From NCBI GenBank assembly GCA_902511005.1, contig CABXDN010000001.1, forward strand, positions 1 through 64,000: DNA of 64,000 nt, read 5' to 3'. Positions 24,276 through 33,303 of this stretch are shown piece by piece. How positions within the stretch are numbered: the first letter of the stretch is position 1; each line of letters starts with the position of its first letter. This stretch comes from an uncultured Candidatus Poseidoniales archaeon (lineage in GTDB: Archaea; Thermoplasmatota; Poseidoniia; Poseidoniales; Thalassarchaeaceae). The position numbers and the translations under genes were made by a program. The notes beneath the pieces are model-generated. The model was not told the origin of the DNA and did not search any database. It saw nothing but the letters and a program-made list of their open reading frames with translations.

Positions 24276-27200
24276 TTACTCTGAAGCAATATAATCATCT
24301 CTAACAGGAATATCTTGTAATTGATCTATCTCTTGCAATACTGCATTTAGAGCGATTTGAGCATTTTGACGATGTCCCTCACCTAATACGTGACTAGAAT
24401 AACGGGCTTCTTCGAATATTCTGTCTAAAGCGATTAATGATTGTTCACTAATTGGTAATGCGGAACGGATTGCTATTTCGAATTCTCTGACCGTTTCAAA
24501 GTCTCGACGCAAAAATCCTCTACGCATTAAAATTTGACAAAGACTATCATAGCAGTTGTATATCGCCTCTCTAAATTCATCTCCTGCTGCAAGAAGCTCA
24601 GCAGTGTAACTAAATATCCCTGCTAATTCATCTATTGCAGCACTTCTACGACGTTGATAATATAAGCCGCTACCTACTAAACCAACTATTATAATGACAA
24701 ATAATATCACAAAGAATAGAGATTGGAATATTGAGGATTTCGCTGTTTCTTCATATTCAATATCTATACCACCGTGCTGAGTAGTTAACCAAGTTCGGTT
24801 TGTTGGATCTATGAATAAAGAATCTGTACTAAAAGTGATACTTAATTCGCCCCAGAAGTCTTGGTCCCATAATGTAGGTAAACCTTCAATTGATTTGAAT
24901 TCATAAGTAAACAAACCATCTTGATCCGTCATTTCAGTGACTCTGAAGTGTGTTTGACCTGATGACGCGTTAATCAGAGAAGCAGTCATAGAGATATTTG
25001 CAACCGGTTCGAATGAATCAGTAGATGTGACATTTACGGTACCTCTAATTATTCTATCATCTTTACCAAGTTTAATCTTATCAGGGGTGAATTTGAAGTT
25101 AACTGGAACCATAATAGAAACTGACAGTTCTTCAGAACCCCCATTTAGGTATCTGGAAGAATCAGATTCAACTCTTATTTCTAAATCAATAGGCCCGGGG
25201 GGCATGGGGTAATGAGCATTAGATTGAATTCTAAAATGACCTGTTGCCTCATCCCATTGTAGATTTGCGTTTTCAGGGCCGTTAGAAAGCCAATGTAAAG
25301 TCAAAACCATATCTTCTAATACACTTCCACCACCACCTATTTCCAAAATTCTTCCTTCAATTTTGATAGGATGTTCAATATCACTTCGAATTATTGTATC
25401 AGATATCCAAAGAATCTCAATATCGATGTCGGATCTAGCGTAAACACTCATATTATAATCCACTGGAAGGTAATATGTTTCCCCTATGAATTCAACTAAT
25501 ATTTCATGCTCCCCTCTCTCAATCGAGTAACCTAATTCATGAGTAAATGAATAGAAACCGTTGTCCAGAGTTGTTGTCCGTCCAATTTCTTGATCATCGA
25601 GATAAATTACGACCTCACGATTATCAAGACCAGGTAAACCGTCTGAATCCGCATCATAAAGTCGGCCAGTGAAGTTCCATTGACCACCTCTTGTTACAAT
25701 ACTAGAATCTACTTGGAGTGATATTCCAGAATGATATGCTATAGTCAAGTTTACTTCGGAATTACCTTCGCGGTAATATCCTTGCTGAGGTGCCTTCACA
25801 GTTACTAAGTGAGTACCTACATCTAAAAATTCAGAAACAACCCAATTAAGAGTCCAATCGCCGGCTTCATCACTCGTAGTAATTCCTATCAATACCCCAT
25901 CGATAAAAATTTCAAGAGAATGATTAGCCAATACTCCATTCGGTAAGTTATCAGTCACTTTACCTCGTAGAATTAAATTATCACCTACCGCAGCAGCATC
26001 GGGTTGAGATATTGAAACCTCAGTAGGAGCGTATACAATAAACACAGATGACGAATTAGAAGAAAGAATAAATTCTTCACCTTCAAAAACAATCTTCACT
26101 ATCCTTGGACCAAGTGGCATATCAGAAGGAACTGGGATAAATAGACTGAAGTTGCCATTATCATCAACATTAAGTCCAGTTAATAGTTGATCATTCATAT
26201 AGACTGAAAGTGACCTACCAGGAAGTGTTCTTCCTGCACCATCGGTTAGCATACCTTCTATTGTTAACAACTGATTCCTATCTATTTCACCAGGAGGGGT
26301 TGTGAGAACTACTTGCGATGTTTGTGTGACATTAAAAATCGAATCTGACATAGAAGGAAGATAGTATTCAGGATTCAACGAATCTCCTTGTCCCATAGGA
26401 TCAACCCAAGTAAAACCACCAAAGAAATCCGCTTGAATAGAATGCGCACCATAATCAGTGTCTAAAGGAAGATTGTAAGTTATCGACCAGTTTCCGGTTG
26501 AAGAATTACTTTGAGTAGAATACATTGCGCCTACATCAATACCATCAATAGTCAAATGAATTACACCTCCTGTTTCAACCCCCTGATCGAGTAATGATTG
26601 CCCATGTTCGTCGAGTAAAGTACCATGGAAAGTCACTGTTTCACCCGCTATGGAAGAACCCGTAACTTCGGTTATTTCAAGAACAGTTGGTGCGAGAACT
26701 ATTACTCTTGTAATTGATTCGTCACCTACAAGACCAGTACTTCCTTCAATACCTGAGAATAATACTCTGATTTCCATAGGGCCTGCAATTCTTGTAGAAT
26801 CTACTATCAAAGAAGTATTTGCCAAGCCTAAGGAATCTGTGAAGATACTAGATACTACTAAGTCATCTACTATGACATCTAAGCCTACTGAAGCAACAGG
26901 CAATGCAGAATTGTCAATAAGAGATAATGAAATATTAATTTCTTGTCCACGAACTACCCTACTATCTGGGTCTAAATCTAGAGGACTGAGGATTGTCAGT
27001 AGTGAATAACCTCGACTATCAAAGAAACCATCTCCAGCACTAGAATCATAATAATTAACATTAGGAGTGAAGGTAGCAGTAATATTATGAGAACCTCTAG
27101 GGAATGTCAAGTCTAATCTAATATTCGCAGACCAAGAACCATCAATTTCGACTGAGCTACTAATTACTGTAAATGTATCATCAAGACCGTCGATTTGGAA

Positions 27201-30200
27201 AATTAAGCTAGGGGCTAATGTATTTCCTTGACGATCAATTATTGAACTTCCATTATTTGAGGTTAAAGTCCCAGTGACGTTGAATGATTCCCCCGCGGCA
27301 GGATTATCAGCGATATTATCGACTGTAATAAATGTTGGAGAACGGACAGTAATTGTAGATATTAGAGTCAAAGTATTGTACAGAGTACTTGAACCATTAA
27401 AATACATCAATACATCTATTTGCCCTAATGGATGATCATTAGGAATGAAGAATGTGAAATTCACTAACCCTTGAGTATTCGAATTTACTTCGTTCAACCA
27501 AGTATCATGGAATTCTGCAGAAACATCTAATCCATCTAACGGTAAATCATCATTACTCGATTCCACTAACCTCGCACCTAATGTTACATTAGTACCTCTA
27601 TCGACTACAACGTTGAGTAAAGGAGTCTTGTCTCGGAATGTTGTAACCCCCCTAACTAAGATAGTATCATTCCCAGTGCCTGTGAGATAGAATGGGCTAC
27701 TATCCTCTATTACACTCACTACGACAGTCTTTATTCCACTACTGACACCATCTCCCAAAGGATCTGTTGGAACAGTTATATTGAAACTACCATTACTTGA
27801 AGTAACAAAATTTGTGATAAGCGTTTCACTAGGATCATTCAAGAAAAATACCTCTACAGCCATTGGCCCATCGACTGTTCTATTCGAGTCCACGGCATCC
27901 ATTACTTGTCCTGAAACAGAAAATACAGATCCTGCTGCAACTTCTGCAGATAGAGGATTTAAATCAATCAAGCTAGATACTTGGACTGTCAAATTCGAGA
28001 TACTTTCATTTCCAAGCCAGCGACCAGCATTATCTGCAGTTAGGTTATCAGATATGTCATCAGGTGCTGAGACGAGTAGATTGTAATAACCAGGAGGGGT
28101 ATTAGCAGGGATTATCGGGTTATAACGGACAATTCCATCGGTGAAAGTTATGTTGGTTTCAAGAGTTTGCTCTAATGGACCGCCAGAATCAAAGATTAAA
28201 TCGGCAGAAATATCAGGAATAGGCGAACCATCTGCGATATCAGTTATCGTAGCGTTAAGTATCAAACTCTGACCGGCTACTACGATTAAAGAAGATGGAG
28301 AATTTTCAACAATCATTTCTGTTTGGATTCCTACAGAAATACTGTCTGCATCAGAAACTTTGTAATATTCGCCACCAATTGGAGGATTGATTGTGTAATC
28401 AAGGAATACGCGCAGCTCATAAACGCCAGAAGCAACATATTCTGGCATAAAGAATGAAATATTATATTCCCCAGTTGAGGTATCAATGAAATCTCCGCCG
28501 AGTCTAATCGGTAAATCAGGAGCAGGACTTCCATCAGGTAGGGGGGGCAAATCAGAAGGAACTAAGATTTGAACAGTCACAGAGGAATTATTACCAATTA
28601 CTGGAGTTTGGAGATTTCTGTCTTGAGCGAAACCAGTAACCCAGTTAGACACGCCTCTCGGTGTCCAATCACTACCTATATTCACAGTAGAACTAGATTG
28701 TGCTTGAATCCTAACTTCATCAACAACTGTAAATGGATTCAGCCATGTACTTCCTGAGAAATTCAAGACCCAAGAGTAATCACCTGCTGGAGCAGTTGCT
28801 TCGGGGACCCAAACTGGAGTTACTTTAGGTATATCTGGATTAGTGATATTCCAAACAGAAGTACCATTAAAGTCTAGAACATATGTCCCAATAAAATCTC
28901 CTAAGGAAGTATTTGTGTGGTCTGTAAGAATAATTTCTACTGATGCCTGGTTACCTCTAGATTGAGGTATCAAATCATAAGAGAGGCTGATATTGCTTCT
29001 TATCCCGTACTCAGTTAGGTAGGTTACTTGATCATTAGCAAAAAGGCCCTCTGCATCAAACTGGAATTTTACTTCTACAGGACCAGCAGGAATAGGGACA
29101 TCGCTTGCTGAAAATATCCAACTTATATTGAATTGACCGGGAGATGTAGTCCAATTAGAATCATTAAGATACCATGTCTTTATCGTCTGATAAGGGCCAT
29201 TAGTTGAACTTCTTCTAATCTGAAGGAAAAGAGTCCCATTTAATTCTTCAGGATTATTCCCAATGCTCAAAGCAGTCCCATTGATGAATATAGAAGAATC
29301 TATGTCCAAAAATGTATTGTTGGCATCGATACCCTCCAAAGTTAAAGTTATATTAGGAGCAGGGGTTATATTAAACATAAAACTTTCAGAATAGGGCCTG
29401 ATATGATAACTAGGATTAGTCGCATTATTTAGATCGGCTTCATGCCATCCAAGGAATGAAATCGATGCGTTAATCAAACCCAATGGCTCTGTATCAGAAA
29501 TAGGTATATTGAAGTCATAATATCCTCCTGTACCAACATTTGAAATCATACTTACGGGACCATCAAATACTGTAGTATAATTCAAGATTACTTGTATATC
29601 ATCAATTTCAGAGATATCTGAAAAAGGAGAATTTTCAAGATTTAAATATCCAGAAACACTCGAATTGACACCCACTCCAAGCATAGGTTGTTCTACGGGA
29701 GGAGGGGAACTGAATGAGGTGTTGACATCATCAGTAATGTTCAATCTCCAATCGAAAGAAATCCCTTGAGAACCAACATAAGCTTTCTCAAATATTTGTA
29801 ACACTAAAGCACCGAATCCTGGACTGATTGGCTCCGAAGGTTTTCCTAGTAATGAAAAACTACCATTTACATCTGTTGAACCATTTGCAACTAGATGCAT
29901 CGGTTTAGCAGCGGAACCGGGAACTAAATTAGTATCATTCCCAGCGACAAGATATAGACTTAAAGTGACATTTTCGGCTAAAGTAGCATTATCGACAAAT
30001 TGTAATGTACCATTAAGCCAAATGTCGCCGCTTGTTAGATCTCTATCAAATGTCGAAGGACCCCATTGTTCATCGGTTACTTCAACCAGTGCTTGTGGCG
30101 GGCACGCTTCAAATGGAACCCAACCTAATGAGACGTTACCTTGATTCTGATTGGTTTGCATTTGCACTTCTACCCAAGTAGTAAAATCACTCCCATAAAT

Positions 30201-33200
30201 CTCATATGATTTACCATTCCATTCACCTCCAGAAAACCCAGTAACTTTTCTAGATGCGAAGCCTGCATGTCGAAGCATAACTGCGAAGACAGTAGCGAAT
30301 TGGTCGCAACTACCTTCTTTCGTATTATTCAGAATAACGTAAGTAATATCACTTCCTGTTTCTGAACCATCAAGAATAGCGGGGTCGTTATTTCTCAAGA
30401 AAGTCGTAGTATTATTGCCATTTATTAAGAAATCTTGTATTGCTTCAACCTTCTCCCATGCGGAAAATGCGCCAGATTCACTTAATACTGCTTGTGTGAT
30501 TGAATTGGGTACTGCACTATGGCGATTTATGTATGCATCAGGTAAATCTTTGGCATAATCACTACCAAAAAATATGGTAGTATTTTCTCGAATTTCAGAG
30601 CCAAAGAAGACATCTGGGGAACTAATGAATACAGAATCTACTGCTGCCTGATCTACTAATACATCTCTAGTATAATTAGAAAAATTTAATCCGGCGCTAA
30701 AGTCACTCCAAGAAGTCCAGTTGACCGTATTGTAAGGTAAAATTAATTCATCTCCCGGCTGTATTCCACTATTCATATATTCAATTAACCAGTCATCGAG
30801 TTCTGAGTTATTCCAAAAAGAAATATGAGAAACACCTTGAGTATATCCGTTTTCATTGCTATCTCCTACTGGCCTATATCCTACAAGACTTGTATTTACA
30901 CCAAACGAAATGCCATTGTATGTATCGTATGTATGCCATCTCCAATATCGAACCAATTCCGAGTCGACACTAGTAGTGTTTGTAGCAGTGAACATCAACA
31001 TATTCGCATCTATATCATCTGCAGGATTAAAAGGGTCACTATCAGAACCTACACAATTTAGAGCCCAGAAATCGGGGCCACATTCTTGACCATCAGGCAC
31101 TCCACCTCCATCGGTATCTGGATTTAACCAGTCAAGTCCAATTGCTTGCTCAATCGTGTCTGGTATACCATCTCCGTCAGAGTCCAAGGGATTTAGATCG
31201 TCCGCAGAATTATTCTGAGGATTTGTTCCATCGAGATACTCCTGACCGTCAGTTACACCACCGTCATCCGTATCTGCATCATCCCATAGAGTGAAGTAAG
31301 TATCAGTAGTTCCATTTCCTCCAAAACCAAAGATTAAGTCACAGCCAGTAGAATTCTCGAAATAATTATTCAAACCATCGTCGTCAGTATCTAAGAGATT
31401 ACTACACGGATTAGTAGGGTCAGTCTCATTGAATATTTCGGTTAAGTCATCCACGCCATCGCCATCCGTATCAAACAAACTTGGGTTAGTAGCATAGCCC
31501 CATGTAGCCAAAAGTTCTTCCCAGTCTGCTAAGCCATCTCCATCGGAGTCTGTGAAATCATCATCACAGTGAGGGTCACTGAGTGGCAAAGAAGGATCCC
31601 AGCACCAGGAATTGTTTGTAAATAATATTGCAATTGTTGTTGCAGGCATTGGCACATCTACATCAGTCAAGGTATCAAGATTTACTGAAGAGTAACGGAA
31701 ACCAACCGTGCTTCCATTGCTCAACTCAAAGTATGCCATCGGCTTAAGTTCCGCATTAGGAGATAATTCTTCTCTCCAGTCAGAAGGAGATAAGTCAAGC
31801 TCAGTAGTAGAATTTAATTGAATGATTGATGAACTTGGGTTCCAATTAACTACTGATTTAACTATGATTATTTCACTGACACATGGGTCAGTTTGATGAC
31901 CTATGGCAGATTCATCACCATCGTTAACGCCTCCGCCATCAGTATCTGCTACATTCCACTTAGTACAAGTTAAATTTTCTTCCCAGTTATCAATACCGTC
32001 ACCATCAAAGTCACCTTGATCTTCAACTCGAGTGGGGTCCGTTTCGTTACCATCAACAATACCATTGCCATTTATGTCCTCTTCACCATCGTCAAACTGA
32101 TCTCCATCGGTATTATTGTTTCTAGGATCAGAAGCCTGTGCTGGGTCTCCGTAGGAACCATTTACTTCAATGCCATCATTAACTCCATCTCCATCTGTAT
32201 CAACAGAGGTTGGGTCAGTTAGCAGAATTAATGCCTCATAAGAATCATTCAACCCATCCCCATCGGTATCGTTATTCTGAGGGTCAGTTTGAGTGATTGA
32301 GTCGACTTCGGCTGTAAATATCGCACAACCACCAGGACCCAGCCCGAGAACAGGATTGCAGGGAGATTCTGTAGCAGTCATATTTTCTGGACCAGGACGG
32401 AAATATTGAGTCGGAGGATTTGTTGAACCATTTCTTGTACCCCAAGTAGGATTGACATATTCGTATAAATTGATTAATCCGTCACCATCAGGATCGCCAT
32501 AAGTTCCATCTAAGTTTGAAGCAGAAGTTGGATCTAAACCATTTGCAACTTCCCAACCATCCGGCATACCATCGCCATCAGTATCCCAGCCATCTGGATC
32601 TTCATCTATTTCGCCATCACCATCATCATCATCACTTGAACAGTCCGCATCACCATCGCCATCAGGGTCGAAGTTGTCCACTAAACCATCTTTATCATCG
32701 TCAAAAGTATTGAAACATATATTCCCTACAGGATCTTCATCTGCACCGTCTGAACCAGAACCTTGTAAAAATTGCATAGCACTTTCTTCATCCCAATTCC
32801 TAACTGGTACGGTACCATTCCACCAAACACCATTATCTAATACGTTTGCAGTGGATAAATCATCCCAACCAGTTGGCATACCATACAGGTACTCATTTAG
32901 ATTGGTATAAGCATCAAAATCGGGATCACCTACTGAACCGTTAATCCCATTAGGAGATAAAGGGTCTAATCCATATTGCCATTCCCAACCATCGGGAAGG
33001 CCATCGTTATCGCTATCCCAATCCTGTGGTTGCGTATTAATTATGAATTCAAGACCATATGTCAATCCATCTCCATCATCATCACTAGTGGCAAGAGCTT
33101 CCCAACTTCCAAACTCAATAGCAGAATAAGAAGCTAGTAGCATTATTGAAGTGAATAAAATCGCTGAGCGGCGTTTGCGAAGCAATATTTTATCAGTAAA

Positions 33201-33221
33201 ATTAACGGATACAACTCGCAA
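24276..33221 (-). CDS. Giant surface protein: Asp-rich repeats, transglutaminase-like domain, Ig-like array, TM, DUF4129
   Basis: The protein has about 2980 residues. A basic N-terminus and hydrophobic signal (about residues 20-40) precede thrombospondin type 3-like calcium repeats (about 45-770). A transglutaminase-like domain (about 930-1050) has 'GSCDQFATVFAVMLRHAGFASRKVTGF'. Roughly fifteen or more Ig-like beta domains follow to about 2840, then a TM helix (about 2860-2880) and a cytoplasmic DUF4129-like tail with 'REFEIAIRSALP'. Transglutaminase plus DUF4129 is a known pairing in bacteria and archaea. The usual catalytic His in 'HAWVEV' is Thr here ('TTWVEV') and 'WVPFD' is 'WVPFE', so activity is doubtful. 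No ATG precedes the signal. TTG 33221 behind GGAGAGGAG is the best start; the track uses TTG 33236. Confidence 0.88.
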   Translation of the reverse strand: MRVVSVNFTDKILLRKRRSAILFTSIMLLASYSAIEFGSWEALATSDDDGDGLTYGLEFIINTQPQDWDSDNDGLPDGWEWQYGLDPLSPNGINGSVGDPDFDAYTNLNEYLYGMPTGWDDLSTANVLDNGVWWNGTVPVRNWDEESAMQFLQGSGSDGADEDPVGNICFNTFDDDKDGLVDNFDPDGDGDADCSSDDDDGDGEIDEDPDGWDTDGDGMPDGWEVANGLDPTSASNLDGTYGDPDGDGLINLYEYVNPTWGTRNGSTNPPTQYFRPGPENMTATESPCNPVLGLGPGGCAIFTAEVDSITQTDPQNNDTDGDGLNDSYEALILLTDPTSVDTDGDGVNDGIEVNGSYGDPAQASDPRNNNTDGDQFDDGEEDINGNGIVDGNETDPTRVEDQGDFDGDGIDNWEENLTCTKWNVADTDGGGVNDGDESAIGHQTDPCVSEIIIVKSVVNWNPSSSIIQLNSTTELDLSPSDWREELSPNAELKPMAYFELSNGSTVGFRYSSVNLDTLTDVDVPMPATTIAILFTNNSWCWDPSLPLSDPHCDDDFTDSDGDGLADWEELLATWGYATNPSLFDTDGDGVDDLTEIFNETDPTNPCSNLLDTDDDGLNNYFENSTGCDLIFGFGGNGTTDTYFTLWDDADTDDGGVTDGQEYLDGTNPQNNSADDLNPLDSDGDGIPDTIEQAIGLDWLNPDTDGGGVPDGQECGPDFWALNCVGSDSDPFNPADDIDANMLMFTATNTTSVDSELVRYWRWHTYDTYNGISFGVNTSLVGYRPVGDSNENGYTQGVSHISFWNNSELDDWLIEYMNSGIQPGDELILPYNTVNWTSWSDFSAGLNFSNYTRDVLVDQAAVDSVFISSPDVFFGSEIRENTTIFFGSDYAKDLPDAYINRHSAVPNSITQAVLSESGAFSAWEKVEAIQDFLINGNNTTTFLRNNDPAILDGSETGSDITYVILNNTKEGSCDQFATVFAVMLRHAGFASRKVTGFSGGEWNGKSYEIYGSDFTTWVEVQMQTNQNQGNVSLGWVPFEACPPQALVEVTDEQWGPSTFDRDLTSGDIWLNGTLQFVDNATLAENVTLSLYLVAGNDTNLVPGSAAKPMHLVANGSTDVNGSFSLLGKPSEPISPGFGALVLQIFEKAYVGSQGISFDWRLNITDDVNTSFSSPPPVEQPMLGVGVNSSVSGYLNLENSPFSDISEIDDIQVILNYTTVFDGPVSMISNVGTGGYYDFNIPISDTEPLGLINASISFLGWHEADLNNATNPSYHIRPYSESFMFNITPAPNITLTLEGIDANNTFLDIDSSIFINGTALSIGNNPEELNGTLFLQIRRSSTNGPYQTIKTWYLNDSNWTTSPGQFNISWIFSASDVPIPAGPVEVKFQFDAEGLFANDQVTYLTEYGIRSNISLSYDLIPQSRGNQASVEIILTDHTNTSLGDFIGTYVLDFNGTSVWNITNPDIPKVTPVWVPEATAPAGDYSWVLNFSGSTWLNPFTVVDEVRIQAQSSSTVNIGSDWTPRGVSNWVTGFAQDRNLQTPVIGNNSSVTVQILVPSDLPPLPDGSPAPDLPIRLGGDFIDTSTGEYNISFFMPEYVASGVYELRVFLDYTINPPIGGEYYKVSDADSISVGIQTEMIVENSPSSLIVVAGQSLILNATITDIADGSPIPDISADLIFDSGGPLEQTLETNITFTDGIVRYNPIIPANTPPGYYNLLVSAPDDISDNLTADNAGRWLGNESISNLTVQVSSLIDLNPLSAEVAAGSVFSVSGQVMDAVDSNRTVDGPMAVEVFFLNDPSETLITNFVTSSNGSFNITVPTDPLGDGVSSGIKTVVVSVIEDSSPFYLTGTGNDTILVRGVTTFRDKTPLLNVVVDRGTNVTLGARLVESSNDDLPLDGLDVSAEFHDTWLNEVNSNTQGLVNFTFFIPNDHPLGQIDVLMYFNGSSTLYNTLTLISTITVRSPTFITVDNIADNPAAGESFNVTGTLTSNNGSSIIDRQGNTLAPSLIFQIDGLDDTFTVISSSVEIDGSWSANIRLDLTFPRGSHNITATFTPNVNYYDSSAGDGFFDSRGYSLLTILSPLDLDPDSRVVRGQEINISLSLIDNSALPVASVGLDVIVDDLVVSSIFTDSLGLANTSLIVDSTRIAGPMEIRVLFSGIEGSTGLVGDESITRVIVLAPTVLEITEVTGSSIAGETVTFHGTLLDEHGQSLLDQGVETGGVIHLTIDGIDVGAMYSTQSNSSTGNWSITYNLPLDTDYGAHSIQADFFGGFTWVDPMGQGDSLNPEYYLPSMSDSIFNVTQTSQVVLTTPPGEIDRNQLLTIEGMLTDGAGRTLPGRSLSVYMNDQLLTGLNVDDNGNFSLFIPVPSDMPLGPRIVKIVFEGEEFILSSNSSSVFIVYAPTEVSISQPDAAAVGDNLILRGKVTDNLPNGVLANHSLEIFIDGVLIGITTSDEAGDWTLNWVVSEFLDVGTHLVTVKAPQQGYYREGNSEVNLTIAYHSGISLQVDSSIVTRGGQWNFTGRLYDADSDGLPGLDNREVVIYLDDQEIGRTTTLDNGFYSFTHELGYSIERGEHEILVEFIGETYYLPVDYNMSVYARSDIDIEILWISDTIIRSDIEHPIKIEGRILEIGGGGSVLEDMVLTLHWLSNGPENANLQWDEATGHFRIQSNAHYPMPPGPIDLEIRVESDSSRYLNGGSEELSVSIMVPVNFKFTPDKIKLGKDDRIIRGTVNVTSTDSFEPVANISMTASLINASSGQTHFRVTEMTDQDGLFTYEFKSIEGLPTLWDQDFWGELSITFSTDSLFIDPTNRTWLTTQHGGIDIEYEETAKSSIFQSLFFVILFVIIIVGLVGSGLYYQRRRSAAIDELAGIFSYTAELLAAGDEFREAIYNCYDSLCQILMRRGFLRRDFETVREFEIAIRSALPISEQSLIALDRIFEEARYSSHVLGEGHRQNAQIALNAVLQEIDQLQDIPVRDDYIASE

Positions 33222-33303
33222 ACCACTCCTCTCCAATACCAGTGGCGTTTAATGGGGGTCTTAAGAAGAATGGAGCGTAGTTCGGACGTCCAAATTAGAA
33301 AAT

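Noticed and set aside
32516-32713. 65-aa plus-strand His-rich ORF
   Set aside because: Again the antisense of Asp-rich calcium repeats, here in the giant surface protein.
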